Shown here piece after piece: positions 53,194-62,669 of a DNA stretch of 64,000 nucleotides; position 1 is the stretch's first letter; every line of letters begins with the position of its first letter. Source of the DNA: Lachnospiraceae bacterium (GTDB lineage Bacteria > Bacillota > Clostridia > Lachnospirales > Lachnospiraceae); NCBI GenBank assembly GCA_910574885.1, contig CAJTDD010000002.1, forward strand, positions 62,001-126,000. The letters are read 5' to 3'. A program made the position numbers and the translations under genes. The notes under the pieces are model-generated. The model did no database searches. It was given only the letters and a program-made list of their open reading frames with translations, and was not told the origin of the DNA.

Positions 53194-54542
53194 TGAAAGA
53201 AAAAAGCCGCGCAATGATTCTGCTTTCCTGGATACACGATATCCTGCTTTTTGAGGGAATCTATGTGCTTGCAATCGCCATATGGAACATCCGGGGACAG
53301 GAAGTAATTGTTTTCCTTTTGAATGGGCTTTTTATGATTTTTCCGGTGAGCCTTTCCTATATCATCATATATAAATGCCGGAGCCTTTGGATTTTCCTCG
53401 CATTTTCCCTAATCATGGTCTGGGGAATGCACACGCTCAGCGGAAATATGATTACCACTTGGCTCACTGTTTTTGTCTTCCTTTTCCGTTTTTATGTGAA
53501 GATGAAACAAGGTGAAATCCGAAGGAAGATGAAGGAAATGCCAAACGAGGCTGGCGCGCAGGAAGATCAAGAGATGTGGGAAGTACCGACTCTTCTCGAT
53601 GCTCCCAGAGTACTGTACTGCCTGTTTCCCGCAGGCATGTATCTATACCTGCTTACTTTTGGCCGCCACGGACTTCTGTATCTGATGCTGGGAATCCTTG
53701 CATCGGAGTTCTGCGTCTGTCTGGCATACTGTTATCTGGAAAGCCTTGAGGGATTTGTAAAGAAAAATATCCGCGTCGCGAACCTTCCCGCCGGCGCTAT
53801 GAAAAAAATCGGGAATGCAATTCTTCTTACAGGAATTACGGCGCTCATGCTGTTTATGCTGCCCGCCGCCATTTATCACAAAGAACCCTTGGCAGACATT
53901 CGGTTGAAACCACTTAACATGGAAGGGCAGATGGAAGACCTTTATCAGGGAAATACAGAACCTGATTATCTGATGGAAGAACTGCTGCGTTTGAAGTCCC
54001 AGGCAAAAAAAACGCCCGAGTGGCTTCTGATGGCTTCTGACCTTCTCTATATCATCACATTAATCGGACTTATCTTCGTGGTAATAAAGCTTATTATCAT
54101 AGCAATCCGAAAGGCGATGGATTCCTTTTCAGAGGACGGCGACGGCGACGACGAAATCATATTTCTCGGGAAAGATGACAACAGCATGACGGAAAAGAGA
54201 AGCCTGTGGAAGCCAGGCAAGAAGGAAGGAGTCCGTTCTCCTGAGCGGAAGATACGGCGGCTATATAAAAAACTGATTCGGCGTTCCTTAAAAGAAACGC
54301 CTTACGGGTGCGAAACGCCGCTGGAACTGGAACAGAAAGCCGGGCTTTATCGTGCTCCAAAACAAACTGACGCAGTTAGATACCGTCGTGCAAATCCGGG
54401 ACAAGACGACGCAGATATATGCCGGATTCACGAATTGTATGAAAAAGCACGGTATAGTAAGGATGCATGTACACAAGATGATGCCAGGCTGTGTGGGCAA
54501 ATTCTTTCGGATTTTAAATTTTCTCGGAATCACCAATCATAG
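53193..54542 (+). CDS. multi-pass membrane protein with DUF4129-like C-terminus
   Basis: A 449-residue protein. The first 230 residues contain about seven membrane helices; one more helix lies near 290 (LLYIITLIGLIFVVIKLIIIAI). The C-terminal cytoplasmic tail has IRRLYKKLIRRSLKE...CETPLELEQKAGLY...IHELYEKARYS, a DUF4129 pattern often seen at the end of membrane transglutaminase-like proteins. The transglutaminase domain itself is absent. It starts inside the TAATG overlap with the DUF58 gene. Likely works with MoxR/DUF58 in the envelope. Confidence 0.8.
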   Translation: MKEKSRAMILLSWIHDILLFEGIYVLAIAIWNIRGQEVIVFLLNGLFMIFPVSLSYIIIYKCRSLWIFLAFSLIMVWGMHTLSGNMITTWLTVFVFLFRFYVKMKQGEIRRKMKEMPNEAGAQEDQEMWEVPTLLDAPRVLYCLFPAGMYLYLLTFGRHGLLYLMLGILASEFCVCLAYCYLESLEGFVKKNIRVANLPAGAMKKIGNAILLTGITALMLFMLPAAIYHKEPLADIRLKPLNMEGQMEDLYQGNTEPDYLMEELLRLKSQAKKTPEWLLMASDLLYIITLIGLIFVVIKLIIIAIRKAMDSFSEDGDGDDEIIFLGKDDNSMTEKRSLWKPGKKEGVRSPERKIRRLYKKLIRRSLKETPYGCETPLELEQKAGLYRAPKQTDAVRYRRANPGQDDADICRIHELYEKARYSKDACTQDDARLCGQILSDFKFSRNHQS

Positions 54543-54553
54543 TACAACCCAAA

Positions 54554-54613
54554 AAGAGGCTGTTGCAAAGCAGTAGATACGTACAATATACATCCCTTTT
54601 GCAACAGCCTCTT
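54554..54613. terminator. long stem-loop between the DUF4129-like gene and chemoreceptor
   Basis: Sixteen bases (54554-54569) pair with 54598-54613 around a 28-base loop. It sits between convergent genes; A-rich and T-rich flanks favour terminator use. Confidence 0.7.
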
Positions 54614-54623
54614 CATCTTTATT

Positions 54624-54697
54624 CTTACGCTTCTCTAATCTTAAATTACTTAACCAGCTTCTTACGCTTCCCTAATCTTAAATTGCTTAACCAGACT
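54624..54697. repeat. 37-bp tandem duplication at the 3' end of the chemoreceptor gene
   Basis: Bases 54624-54660 repeat as 54661-54697 with three to four mismatches. The copy inside the gene codes for the last residues ([10 protein letters not shown] and stop). The other, just downstream, would code for KKLVK-stop-FKIREA. Confidence 0.85.
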
Positions 54698-56398
54698 CAT
54701 CAAGAACTGTGCCTGATTTGACAATTCCTGGCTCGCCGCCGCACTTTCCTCAGAAGTAGCAGAATTGGTATGTACCACACTGGAAATCTGATCGATTCCC
54801 ACTGTTACCTGTGCTATAGAAGCCGCCTGATCCTGTGATGCCTTTGAGATATCCTGAACCAGCTTCGCTGACTCTTCGGAAGAAAGGACAATCCGGTCAA
54901 GAGACTCTGCCGTCCGGTTAGCGATACCGGTCCCTTCCTGTACGGACTGAACGGTCGCTTCAATAAGAGCCGCCGTATTCTTAGACGCCTCGGCAGACTT
55001 GCTTGCCAGATTACGCACTTCATCGGCAACTACCGCAAATCCTTTTCCGGCCGCCCCGGCGCGCGCCGCCTCCACTGCCGCATTCAGTGCAAGAATATTG
55101 GTCTGGAAAGCAATATCCTCAATCGTCTTGATAATCTTACTAATCTCAGAGGAAGAATCGTTAATCTGATTCATCGCCGTGGTCATCTGCTCCATCTGCT
55201 TCTTGCCTTGCTCTAGTTCCGTTGCAGCCGTTAATGCCTGGCCGCTGGTCTGTTTCGCATTCTCCGCGTTGTTCGCCACATGGTTATGTATCTCAGTAAT
55301 AGTAGCCGCTAACTCTTCTACCGACGACGCCTGTTCCGTAGTTCCCTGGGCAAGAGCCTGCGCTCCGCTTGCCACCTGCTCCGAACCGCTCGCCACCTGC
55401 TCTGCACTCATGTTCAGTTTCCGGAACGTCTCATTCAGCTTAAACAGGGTATGCTGGAAGGAATCCTTGATTGGTGCAAAGTCCCCCACATAGTCCATCT
55501 CAATATCAAACTTAAGATTGCCCTTGTCAAGCTCCGCCAAACAAGAAGATATGTCTCCAATATAATCCCGCCAGGTCTGCACCGTCTTTGCCAAGGCGCG
55601 GGTCAAATCACCAATCTCGTCTTCTCTCTGGAACTCTTCCACCTCATCCCTGAGATTCCCTTGGCTGAGTTCAATCAAACGCTCTGACGCCGCCTTAATC
55701 GGATCTGCCATCTTTTTAGCAATGATAGACGTTACAATAATACCGATTACAAAAATAGCCAGGCCAAACAAGTATGTAACCGTCAACGCCATAAAACAGG
55801 ATCTATTGGCATCATCCAACTCTTCCTGAATAATGGGCAGCATATCTTCCTCATAATTCCCGGTTCCGATATACCATCCGTAAGGCTCAAACTTTTTAAC
55901 GAAGCCCCTCTTAGCTTTGGCCTCCGTCTCGCCGGATTTTGCGAAATAGAAATCGATAAAATCTCCGTCCGGCTTATCCCCTGCGGCAATCGTATCCTGC
56001 ACGAAATAATTGCCCTTTTCATCCTGCGTATTATATCGGTTCGTGCCTTCCACATCGGGATTGATATGTACCGCATTCGTGCCGTCTGCCATGTCTGCCC
56101 AGAAATATCCGGTTCCATCATTGTATCTGGTGGTACGGACGATATACTTGGCGTTCTCCATCGCTTCTTCCTCGGTAATCTCGCCGCTCTGAGACTTATC
56201 ATACTCTGCCTGCAATACTCCGATCATACATTCGACCTGACTCTGGATAATCTGCTCAAGCTTCTCCTTCTCTGCCTCAATATTCTTGTCATAAGCTCTC
56301 TGCAAAGCCACATATGACAAGGACGAAATCAGCAAGACCGCCACAAAGATAAGAATCCCCATACTTAAAATCAGTTTTCCCCGCAACTTCAGTTTCAT
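54662..56398 (-). CDS. methyl-accepting chemotaxis protein with single Cache sensor
   Basis: A 578-residue chemoreceptor. Membrane helix 1 ([22 protein letters not shown]), an sCache_2 extracellular domain (about 40-190: [29 protein letters not shown] ... [14 protein letters not shown]), helix 2 ([20 protein letters not shown]), a HAMP domain, and the signalling domain with the hairpin tip [39 protein letters not shown]. No CheR/CheB tether pentapeptide at the end. Single Cache domains of this type often sense small carboxylates. The ATG at 56398 follows GAGGAG. The 3' end is tandemly duplicated. Confidence 0.95.
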   Translation of the reverse strand: MKLKLRGKLILSMGILIFVAVLLISSLSYVALQRAYDKNIEAEKEKLEQIIQSQVECMIGVLQAEYDKSQSGEITEEEAMENAKYIVRTTRYNDGTGYFWADMADGTNAVHINPDVEGTNRYNTQDEKGNYFVQDTIAAGDKPDGDFIDFYFAKSGETEAKAKRGFVKKFEPYGWYIGTGNYEEDMLPIIQEELDDANRSCFMALTVTYLFGLAIFVIGIIVTSIIAKKMADPIKAASERLIELSQGNLRDEVEEFQREDEIGDLTRALAKTVQTWRDYIGDISSCLAELDKGNLKFDIEMDYVGDFAPIKDSFQHTLFKLNETFRKLNMSAEQVASGSEQVASGAQALAQGTTEQASSVEELAATITEIHNHVANNAENAKQTSGQALTAATELEQGKKQMEQMTTAMNQINDSSSEISKIIKTIEDIAFQTNILALNAAVEAARAGAAGKGFAVVADEVRNLASKSAEASKNTAALIEATVQSVQEGTGIANRTAESLDRIVLSSEESAKLVQDISKASQDQAASIAQVTVGIDQISSVVHTNSATSEESAAASQELSNQAQFLMSLVKQFKIREA

Positions 56399-56476
56399 TA
56401 CAAAAACTCCTCTCATATTTTAAATAGACCTTTATTATTTTTCAACAAAAAAAGCCGAAAAAAAGTTACTAAATTC

Positions 56477-56505
56477 ATTATAATAGATAATATTCAAAAA
56501 GTCCA
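56477..56505 (-). promoter_or_regulatory. promoter of the chemoreceptor gene
   Basis: On the minus strand TGGACT (56505-56500) and a perfect TATAAT (56482-56477) with a 17-base spacer. No sigma-28 (flagellar) promoter is evident. Confidence 0.5.
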
Positions 56506-56557
56506 TGATACTATATGGTTTTTCGGGTTTTTTGTAAAAAACTGTCGTCTTTCTGTA

Positions 56558-58273
56558 TCACTCTACAATCAAAGGCACTACTGCCCCTTGTTTCACATCT
56601 ACAAGTCCCTTGTCCGTGAGCTTCAATGCCGGGCTTACCGGAAGCCCCAGCGTCCCCAGCGACATAATCGGATTATTATGCCGATAGCCCAGTTCTTCCA
56701 TGCTCCCGCGAACCGCCTTCAGTCCGGCCGCCGTCTCCCCGACTCCTTTTTCAGACAAAATACCGCATACGGGAAGCGCAAGCTCCGCAAGAACCCTGCC
56801 GTCACGAACGGTCAAAAAGCCGCCCTGCAATTCCTGGATCCGCCTTACTGCAAGAAGCATATCCTCCGGACTGTCCCCGGCTACAAATAGATTGTGATGG
56901 TCATGGAAATATGTGGTGGCTACCGTCCCTTTATCCAAGCATGAACCTGTGATAAAACCATATCCGATCTTACCGTTCTTGCCATGCCGCTCCAATACCA
57001 TCGCAAGCATACACCCGCTGTTCTCCCAGTCCAGCACGCGCTCCCGCACCGGCATTGTAACCAGCTTTTCCGTGGTCTGCGTCCGGTCAGGATGTACCTC
57101 GATTGCACGCACGGTAACTTTCTCTTTGTCCGTATCCGCCACCACCCGGAAATCACTCAATGTCACAGGCGGCAGACAGACGCTCTGATAAAAATCTGCC
57201 GGGAACTGATAGGAGACCCCAGTCTCCCGCCTGTCTTTGCGGCAGAATATCCGGACTCCGTTTTTATACACATACGCCGGACTTATCACTGCAGGATTTT
57301 CCAACAGTATAAAGTCCGCCAGCTTTCCCGGGGCAATCGCTCCCCGGTCATAGAGATGCATTCTCCTGCTTGGCGTGTAAGTGGCACAGTAAATTGCCAT
57401 TTCTAATGGAAATCCGGCTTCCACTGCCTTTTGGACCACATAATTTAGCTGCCCCTTTTCATAGAGGACATCTGCCATGGTATCGTCCGTCACGAATCCG
57501 CAGTACTCATAAAGCTGGTTCTCCTGAATGTAATGAAGTACCTCCGGCTTGAGCATTTTATCCTGAATCTCGAAGAACATCCCGTTTTCAATCCGCTGTT
57601 TCACTTCTTCCAGCGTATGCTCTGTATGGTCCCCGTCGATTCCAAGATATAAGAACTTGGCAAGGTCTAAATCCAAAAGGGACGGGCAGTGTCCTTCGAT
57701 TACATAGCCCGGGCGCTCCTTCCGGAGATAATCCAGAAACTTTGTAATCTCCAAATCATTTTCCCGGATAATCTGCCGGTAGTTCATAATTTCCCCGACA
57801 CAGACCACATCCTCTTCATTCAGAAGATGCTTCATCCCATTGCAGTCAATGATTCCCCCTGTGGTTTCCAGCCCCTCGTCCGTGGAGGGTACGCTGCTTG
57901 GTATCCCGTAAAATATGTCGATGGGCGCATTTTTTGCAGCGGAAATCATTTCTAGGATTCCCCGGATTCCCTTGACATTTGCCATCTCGTGAGGCTCTGA
58001 TACCACTGTGGTCACACCGTAAGAAGCGACACAGTTCCCAAAAGGCCCGGGCGTGAGCATGCTACTCTCGATATGCATGTGGATATCCACAAGTCCAGGA
58101 ATCATATACATCCCCTCGGCATCCAGCACGTTGTCTGCCGAAAAGGGCGTATCCTGCTTCCGGTCAATGTAATAGAATTTCCCGTCTTTCACAGAGACGT
58201 CTGCCAGAATAAATTTTTTCAGATATGTATTGAATACCTTTGCATTTTTTATAAATAAAGAAACGTTTTCCAT
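56558..58273 (-). CDS. ade: adenine deaminase
   Basis: A 571-residue amidohydrolase that converts adenine to hypoxanthine and ammonia. The metal motif is GLVDIHMHIESSMLTPG, with VVSEPHEMANVKGIRGILEMI, VIEGHCPSLLD, GIDGDHTEHT and VTDDTMADVLYEKGQLNYVVQKAVEAGFPLEMAIYCAT. The length and C-terminal domain match the large Ade form. It follows the NCS2 permease by 15 bases, so import and first catabolic step are joined in one operon. Confidence 0.96.
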   Translation of the reverse strand: MENVSLFIKNAKVFNTYLKKFILADVSVKDGKFYYIDRKQDTPFSADNVLDAEGMYMIPGLVDIHMHIESSMLTPGPFGNCVASYGVTTVVSEPHEMANVKGIRGILEMISAAKNAPIDIFYGIPSSVPSTDEGLETTGGIIDCNGMKHLLNEEDVVCVGEIMNYRQIIRENDLEITKFLDYLRKERPGYVIEGHCPSLLDLDLAKFLYLGIDGDHTEHTLEEVKQRIENGMFFEIQDKMLKPEVLHYIQENQLYEYCGFVTDDTMADVLYEKGQLNYVVQKAVEAGFPLEMAIYCATYTPSRRMHLYDRGAIAPGKLADFILLENPAVISPAYVYKNGVRIFCRKDRRETGVSYQFPADFYQSVCLPPVTLSDFRVVADTDKEKVTVRAIEVHPDRTQTTEKLVTMPVRERVLDWENSGCMLAMVLERHGKNGKIGYGFITGSCLDKGTVATTYFHDHHNLFVAGDSPEDMLLAVRRIQELQGGFLTVRDGRVLAELALPVCGILSEKGVGETAAGLKAVRGSMEELGYRHNNPIMSLGTLGLPVSPALKLTDKGLVDVKQGAVVPLIVE

Positions 58274-58288
58274 AAAGTTTCCTCCTGC

Positions 58289-59593
58289 TTAAATGATGGT
58301 GTAGAAATAGAGCAGGCACACCGCCACAAGGACGTACATCACAGGTTGAATTTCTTTGATTTTCCCGGCCCCAATCTTCATAATCAGGTACGCAGGAAGG
58401 GCGACGCAGATCCCGTTGGCGATATTATTTGCAAAAATCGTAAAGGTGACGCAGATAAACGCGGGTACGTATTCTGTGATATCGGAGTAATTCACGTTCC
58501 TCATTCCGCTTAACATATTGATTCCGATGAAAATGAGCACCGGGCCTGTCGCTGCGGACGGGATAATCAGCGCAAGGGGCGCAAGGAACAGTGACAAAGC
58601 AAAAAAGATGCTTGTAAAGACTACTGTCAGGCCGGTCTTCCCGCCTGCCTCCACCCCTGCGGAGGACTCCAGATAGGTAGTCATACTGGGCATCGTGAAC
58701 AGCGCTCCGAAGCTGGTAGCCACTGCGTCTACTTTGAAGCATTTATCAATGTCCGGAAGATTGCCGTCCTCATCCAGATACCCGGCTTTCGCGCCGACGC
58801 CCAGCACGGTTCCAAATGTGGAGAAAAAGTCCGGGACGAACAAAGCAATCAAAAACGGGATATATGCGAAATTCAAAGCCCCAAGGAAATCAACCTGTAG
58901 GAACTGTTTTCCGATATTTGCCGGAAGGGAGAACAGGCTTTCCGGAAGATGGGTCACGCCAAAGGGGATGCCAATCACAGTCGTAGCAAGGATTGCCAGA
59001 ATCATCCCTCCCGGAACGTTGCGCACCTTTATAATAAGAAGGATGATAAATCCAATGACTGCCACAATCACGGACGGGGAAGCCAAATCTCCGAATGCGA
59101 GATTGTTTTTGTCTGCATTTGCCACAATCAGCCCGCAGTTCTTTGCGCCTAACAGGGCGATGAACAGCCCGATTCCCGCGCTGACCGCATGCTTCATGCT
59201 TACCGGGATAACACGCACTACCGCCTCCCTAAGCCCTAAGAAGGAAATCACGATGAACAAAACGCCGCTCCAGAATATGACTCCTGCGGCGATTGGCGCG
59301 CTGATTCCTTCATTAGATATCATAGACGCTACGATCCCGACGCTTCCAAGGCCGGGCGCCAACGCAAAGGGACGGTTGGTGTACAACGCCATGGCGCAGC
59401 TCGTCAGGACAATCAGAAGAACCATAGCTGTGAGGACGACGTGTTTGTCCAACCCCGCCCCGCCAAGAATATTGGGGACGGTGGCAAGGACATACGCCAT
59501 TGTGACAAATGTGGTCATCCCAGCCAGAAGCTCTGTCTTGATGTCTGTTTGGAATGCTGACAGTTTAAATTGTTTTTCAAGCCAATCTTTCAT
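58289..59593 (-). CDS. NCS2 family purine permease (AzgA-like)
   Basis: A 434-residue transporter with about 12-14 helices. It begins EKQFKLSAFQTDIKTELLAGMTTFVTMAYVLATVPNIL, and has the purine-binding NAFALAPGLG-like segment (NRPFALAPGLGSVGIVASM), AVSAGIGLFIALLGAKNCGLIVAN and TYLESSAGVEAGGKTGLTVV, all typical of the AzgA-like group for adenine, guanine and hypoxanthine. Being upstream of ade, adenine is a likely substrate. I searched the 50-base gap upstream for a purine riboswitch and it is too short to hold one. Confidence 0.93.
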   Translation of the reverse strand: MKDWLEKQFKLSAFQTDIKTELLAGMTTFVTMAYVLATVPNILGGAGLDKHVVLTAMVLLIVLTSCAMALYTNRPFALAPGLGSVGIVASMISNEGISAPIAAGVIFWSGVLFIVISFLGLREAVVRVIPVSMKHAVSAGIGLFIALLGAKNCGLIVANADKNNLAFGDLASPSVIVAVIGFIILLIIKVRNVPGGMILAILATTVIGIPFGVTHLPESLFSLPANIGKQFLQVDFLGALNFAYIPFLIALFVPDFFSTFGTVLGVGAKAGYLDEDGNLPDIDKCFKVDAVATSFGALFTMPSMTTYLESSAGVEAGGKTGLTVVFTSIFFALSLFLAPLALIIPSAATGPVLIFIGINMLSGMRNVNYSDITEYVPAFICVTFTIFANNIANGICVALPAYLIMKIGAGKIKEIQPVMYVLVAVCLLYFYTII

Positions 59594-59645
59594 TTGTAAA
59601 ACTCCTTTTCTCTTAGTAATGATTCATTGTTTCCAATCTCTAGGG

Positions 59646-61127
59646 CTATAAGATCTCTACCCTGACTACCACCGGCATCTCTTTGGAGAGACTGCATTCC
59701 ACATGCAGCCCCTCTTCGTCCTGCCGCCAGTCCAGTGTTTCCTCCCCGGCTCCAAGTATCTGCACATCCTTAATCAAGCCATGGAACTTTGTCGTCTCTT
59801 CCACTTGTTTTGCCATGGAGCGGATAGAAACCTTCCCCTCCTTAGGCCATTGCATCACGATAGCATAAATCATTTTCCCCTTTGACATAAAGCGGATATC
59901 TTCACCCGTATATGGGATCTCGTCATTGTCTGAGAAAGGTCCCTCCGGAAGCTTTGCATTCCCTTCCGCCTGCTTACGCCACACGCCGGCTCCGTATATG
60001 GCTTCTCCATTCACCTGAAGCCATGCGCCGATTTCCCGTAAAATTCTTACATCCTCCTCCGGGATAGACCCGTCTCCCTTAGGGCCCACATTCAAGAGCA
60101 TATTCCCGTTCCGGCAGACTGTCTCCACCAAAGCACAGATAATCTGCCGGCTTGTCTTGTAGTCCAGATTATCCGTATAGCACCAGGAATTCTTTGCAAT
60201 CGCCGTATCCGTCTGCCACAGATATGGAACTGCCTCGTCCAGTCCTCCTCGCTCTACCTCCACAATGCCGCTGCCGAACGCCATGGCATCGTACTTATAA
60301 CAGATTCCTACTTCTTTTCCCCACTCAAGCCCCTTGTTATAGTAATAAGCCGCCATCTTCTTGAATACTTCACGGAATGCCTCATGCTGCACCCACCAGT
60401 CAAAATAAATCAAAGAAGGCTGATAGTTGTCAATAATCTCACACACTCTGAGCAGCCAGTCATTCAGGAATTCCTCGGTCGGGTATGGCTGGCTTCTAAG
60501 CTCCACAAAATTCGGCTCCGGCATCGCAGGCCAATAGAAATCCCCCCTCTTTAAGGGTTCTTTGATATCACTGTCAAATTCTTTCCCATGCCCCATAAAA
60601 AACCAGTGTTCCGCTCTGTGGTTTGAAGTGCAGAAATACACCCCCTGTCTTTCCGCTTCTTCTTTTAATTCGCCTAAAATATCTCTGCCAGGCCCCATAT
60701 CCCATGTGTTATACTTTGACAGCCCGCTTTTGTACATCTGGAATCCGTCATGATGCTCCGCCACCGGGAAAATATATCTGGCTCCCGCCTCTTTAAACAA
60801 CTGAATCCATTCCTTGGGGTTGAACCTGTCCGCCGTAAACATAGGAATAAAGTCCTTGTATCCAAAATCCTTCTGCTCGCCGTACGTCTTGCGGTGCCAC
60901 TCCCATTCTTCCTTCTCCTTTAGATACATATTTCTCGAATACCATTCACTGCCATGGGCAGGGATACTGTAAAGCCCCCAGTGAATGAATATGCCGAACT
61001 TGGCGCCATGGAACCATGACGGGGCGCTCCATTGGCACAAGGAATCCCAGTCTGCCTGAAATTGTCCCTCCTCTGCGACTCGATTAATTTCTTCCAGTCT
61101 TTTTTGCTCTCTTTCCAAATTTTCCAT
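59646..61127 (-). CDS. alpha-L-fucosidase (GH29)
   Basis: A 493-residue glycoside hydrolase family 29 enzyme. Marks: WFHGAKFGIFIHWGLYSIPAHGSEWYSRNMY, GARYIFPVAEHHDGFQMYKS, LIYFDWWVQHEAF (nucleophile Asp in YFDWW) and VCRNGNMLLNVGPKGDGSIPEEDVRILREIGAWL, then a beta-sandwich C-terminus. No signal peptide, so it is probably intracellular. It releases fucose from host glycans. A strong promoter lies upstream. Together with the GH112 locus it fits use of mucin or milk glycans. Confidence 0.94.
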   Translation of the reverse strand: MENLEREQKRLEEINRVAEEGQFQADWDSLCQWSAPSWFHGAKFGIFIHWGLYSIPAHGSEWYSRNMYLKEKEEWEWHRKTYGEQKDFGYKDFIPMFTADRFNPKEWIQLFKEAGARYIFPVAEHHDGFQMYKSGLSKYNTWDMGPGRDILGELKEEAERQGVYFCTSNHRAEHWFFMGHGKEFDSDIKEPLKRGDFYWPAMPEPNFVELRSQPYPTEEFLNDWLLRVCEIIDNYQPSLIYFDWWVQHEAFREVFKKMAAYYYNKGLEWGKEVGICYKYDAMAFGSGIVEVERGGLDEAVPYLWQTDTAIAKNSWCYTDNLDYKTSRQIICALVETVCRNGNMLLNVGPKGDGSIPEEDVRILREIGAWLQVNGEAIYGAGVWRKQAEGNAKLPEGPFSDNDEIPYTGEDIRFMSKGKMIYAIVMQWPKEGKVSIRSMAKQVEETTKFHGLIKDVQILGAGEETLDWRQDEEGLHVECSLSKEMPVVVRVEIL

Positions 61128-61176
61128 TTCTACTGTTTCCTCCCGGACTAATCTTGTATTACTTTAAGACATGTCA

Positions 61177-61205
61177 ATTATACTTGTTTTCTGATTCTTT
61201 TGCAA
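61177..61205 (-). promoter_or_regulatory. promoter of the fucosidase gene
   Basis: On the minus strand TTGCAA (61205-61200) and a perfect TATAAT (61182-61177) with a 17-base spacer, about 50 bases before the start at 61127. Confidence 0.6.
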
Positions 61206-61331
61206 TATCTGCCGTCTGCCAAGCCGACATCCTCCCTAGCCTTCCGCTCATTTTCTCTCATAGAAAAAAATGATCGACATTTCATAAAATAATCCCCATA
61301 ATTACTATTAAAAACCAAGGAGTATCCATTT

Positions 61332-62258
61332 ATGAACAAATTAGAAAAATTAGTTTCAAACTACATGAAAACCTGTGAAACCATGAAAAAGCTGGACAAG
61401 AAAACACTGAAAGCATATCGGATTGATTTGGCACAATTCCAGGCATTTATGCTGGGACGCCCTGATTTTGAAGATAAGGCAGCCATAAGCGATTATATTT
61501 CCTCTCTTCATAACCAGTATAAACCAAGGACTACCAAAAGAAAGATTGCCACTCTAAAGGCTTTTTTTCACCATTTGATTTATGAAGAAATCATCGCGGC
61601 AAATCCATTTGACAAAATAAACGTAAAATTCCGGGAACCTCAAATACTGCCGCGCACGATACCAGAAGCCACGATTGCTGACTTTCTCTCCGCAATGTAC
61701 CGGCAAAAGGCTCTCGCAGACACAGTATATCAATATAATGCGGTTCTTCGCGACATCACTATTATTGAGCTGCTCTTTTCTACAGGTGTTCGGATATCTG
61801 AGCTATGTGCATTGACACTGCGGCAAGTGGATCTTGTGTCCTATAAAATAATCATTTATGGAAAAGGCTCGAAAGAACGGTTGATACAAATCGGAAATGA
61901 TGATGTAAAAAAGGTAGTGTCTGAATATTATGCCGCTTTTCAGACAGATATTCATTCTACCGGGTGGTTCTTTATTAACCGGCTTCACCAGCGATATTCC
62001 GAGCAGTCCGTGCGGGCTATGATTGTAAAGTACTTAAAATTGGCTATGATTGATATGCATATTACGCCGCATATGTTCCGTCATTCTTTTGCTACTTTGC
62101 TGCTGGAAGCTGATGTTGATATTCGATATATACAAAAGATGCTTGGGCATAGCTCTATCAAAACAACGGAAATATATACGAGCGTGTCAATGGCAAAGCA
62201 GAATAATATTTTGACGACGAAACATCCGAGGAATTTTATGGAATTTAATGGATGTTAA
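61332..62258 (+). CDS. tyrosine recombinase/integrase (XerC/XerD-like)
   Basis: A 308-residue site-specific recombinase. The N-terminal SAM-like core-binding domain (YRIDLAQFQAFM ... YKPRTTKRKIATLKAFFHHLI) is followed by the catalytic domain with Arg (LLFSTGVRISELCAL), Lys (IYGKGSKERLIQI), H-x-x-R (HMFRHSFATLL), His (MLGHSSIKTTEIYTSV) and Tyr in YTSV. It may move a genomic island or act in inversion; its site is not visible here. The start follows AAGGAG. It marks the boundary between the normal chromosome and AT-rich DNA. Confidence 0.93.
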   Translation: MNKLEKLVSNYMKTCETMKKLDKKTLKAYRIDLAQFQAFMLGRPDFEDKAAISDYISSLHNQYKPRTTKRKIATLKAFFHHLIYEEIIAANPFDKINVKFREPQILPRTIPEATIADFLSAMYRQKALADTVYQYNAVLRDITIIELLFSTGVRISELCALTLRQVDLVSYKIIIYGKGSKERLIQIGNDDVKKVVSEYYAAFQTDIHSTGWFFINRLHQRYSEQSVRAMIVKYLKLAMIDMHITPHMFRHSFATLLLEADVDIRYIQKMLGHSSIKTTEIYTSVSMAKQNNILTTKHPRNFMEFNGC

Positions 62259-62669
62259 TGTGGCGTTTGTTTTCTGGGGTATTTGAGAGGGGAAGCAGCA
62301 AACGGAGATTTGGTGGGTGTTTGCTGCTTTTCGATTGTTGTTATAAATCTATTTCTTTAGCCAGATTTGACTCAGGATGCCTTGCCATGGGGTCTGCTTT
62401 ATTTACTATATTATCACGTTAAATATTCCCAGTTATCCTTTTGTGGGTTTAACAACAAAATATATATAATACCTGTAACCTCATTTTCTTTATATCACAG
62501 AGTCTCCATCAATTCAACCATGTTTTTATAAACAATCAAATATGTGCCACTTCTTATGGTTTAATTGGTATCATTCTATAATAAAACTTCTTATATTTAT
62601 TAACAGAGGATAATTTATAGTTATCTATTATTTATGTTATACTCTTATAGAAATCGGGAGGGTTTTAAC
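62259..62669. other. AT-rich intergenic region at island boundary
   Basis: About 410 bases without a credible gene. It holds the integrase terminator (62294-62331) and, at its end, a TATACT -10-like box (62638-62643) without a good -35 box, then GGGAGG (62656-62661). Base composition becomes markedly more AT-rich than the preceding 60 kb. Confidence 0.5.
62294..62331 (+). terminator. rho-independent terminator of the integrase gene
   Basis: AGCAGCAAAC (62294-62303) pairs with GTTTGCTGCT (62319-62328), followed by a short T-run (TTT). Confidence 0.7.

Noticed and set aside
59594..59645. Purine riboswitch before the permease-adenine deaminase operon
   Set aside because: Only about 50 bases separate the permease from the preceding gene; too short for the aptamer and none of its motifs seen.
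61140..61331. Attachment site or tRNA beside the integrase
   Set aside because: No tRNA end and no repeat matched elsewhere in the window; the other end of the element lies outside.
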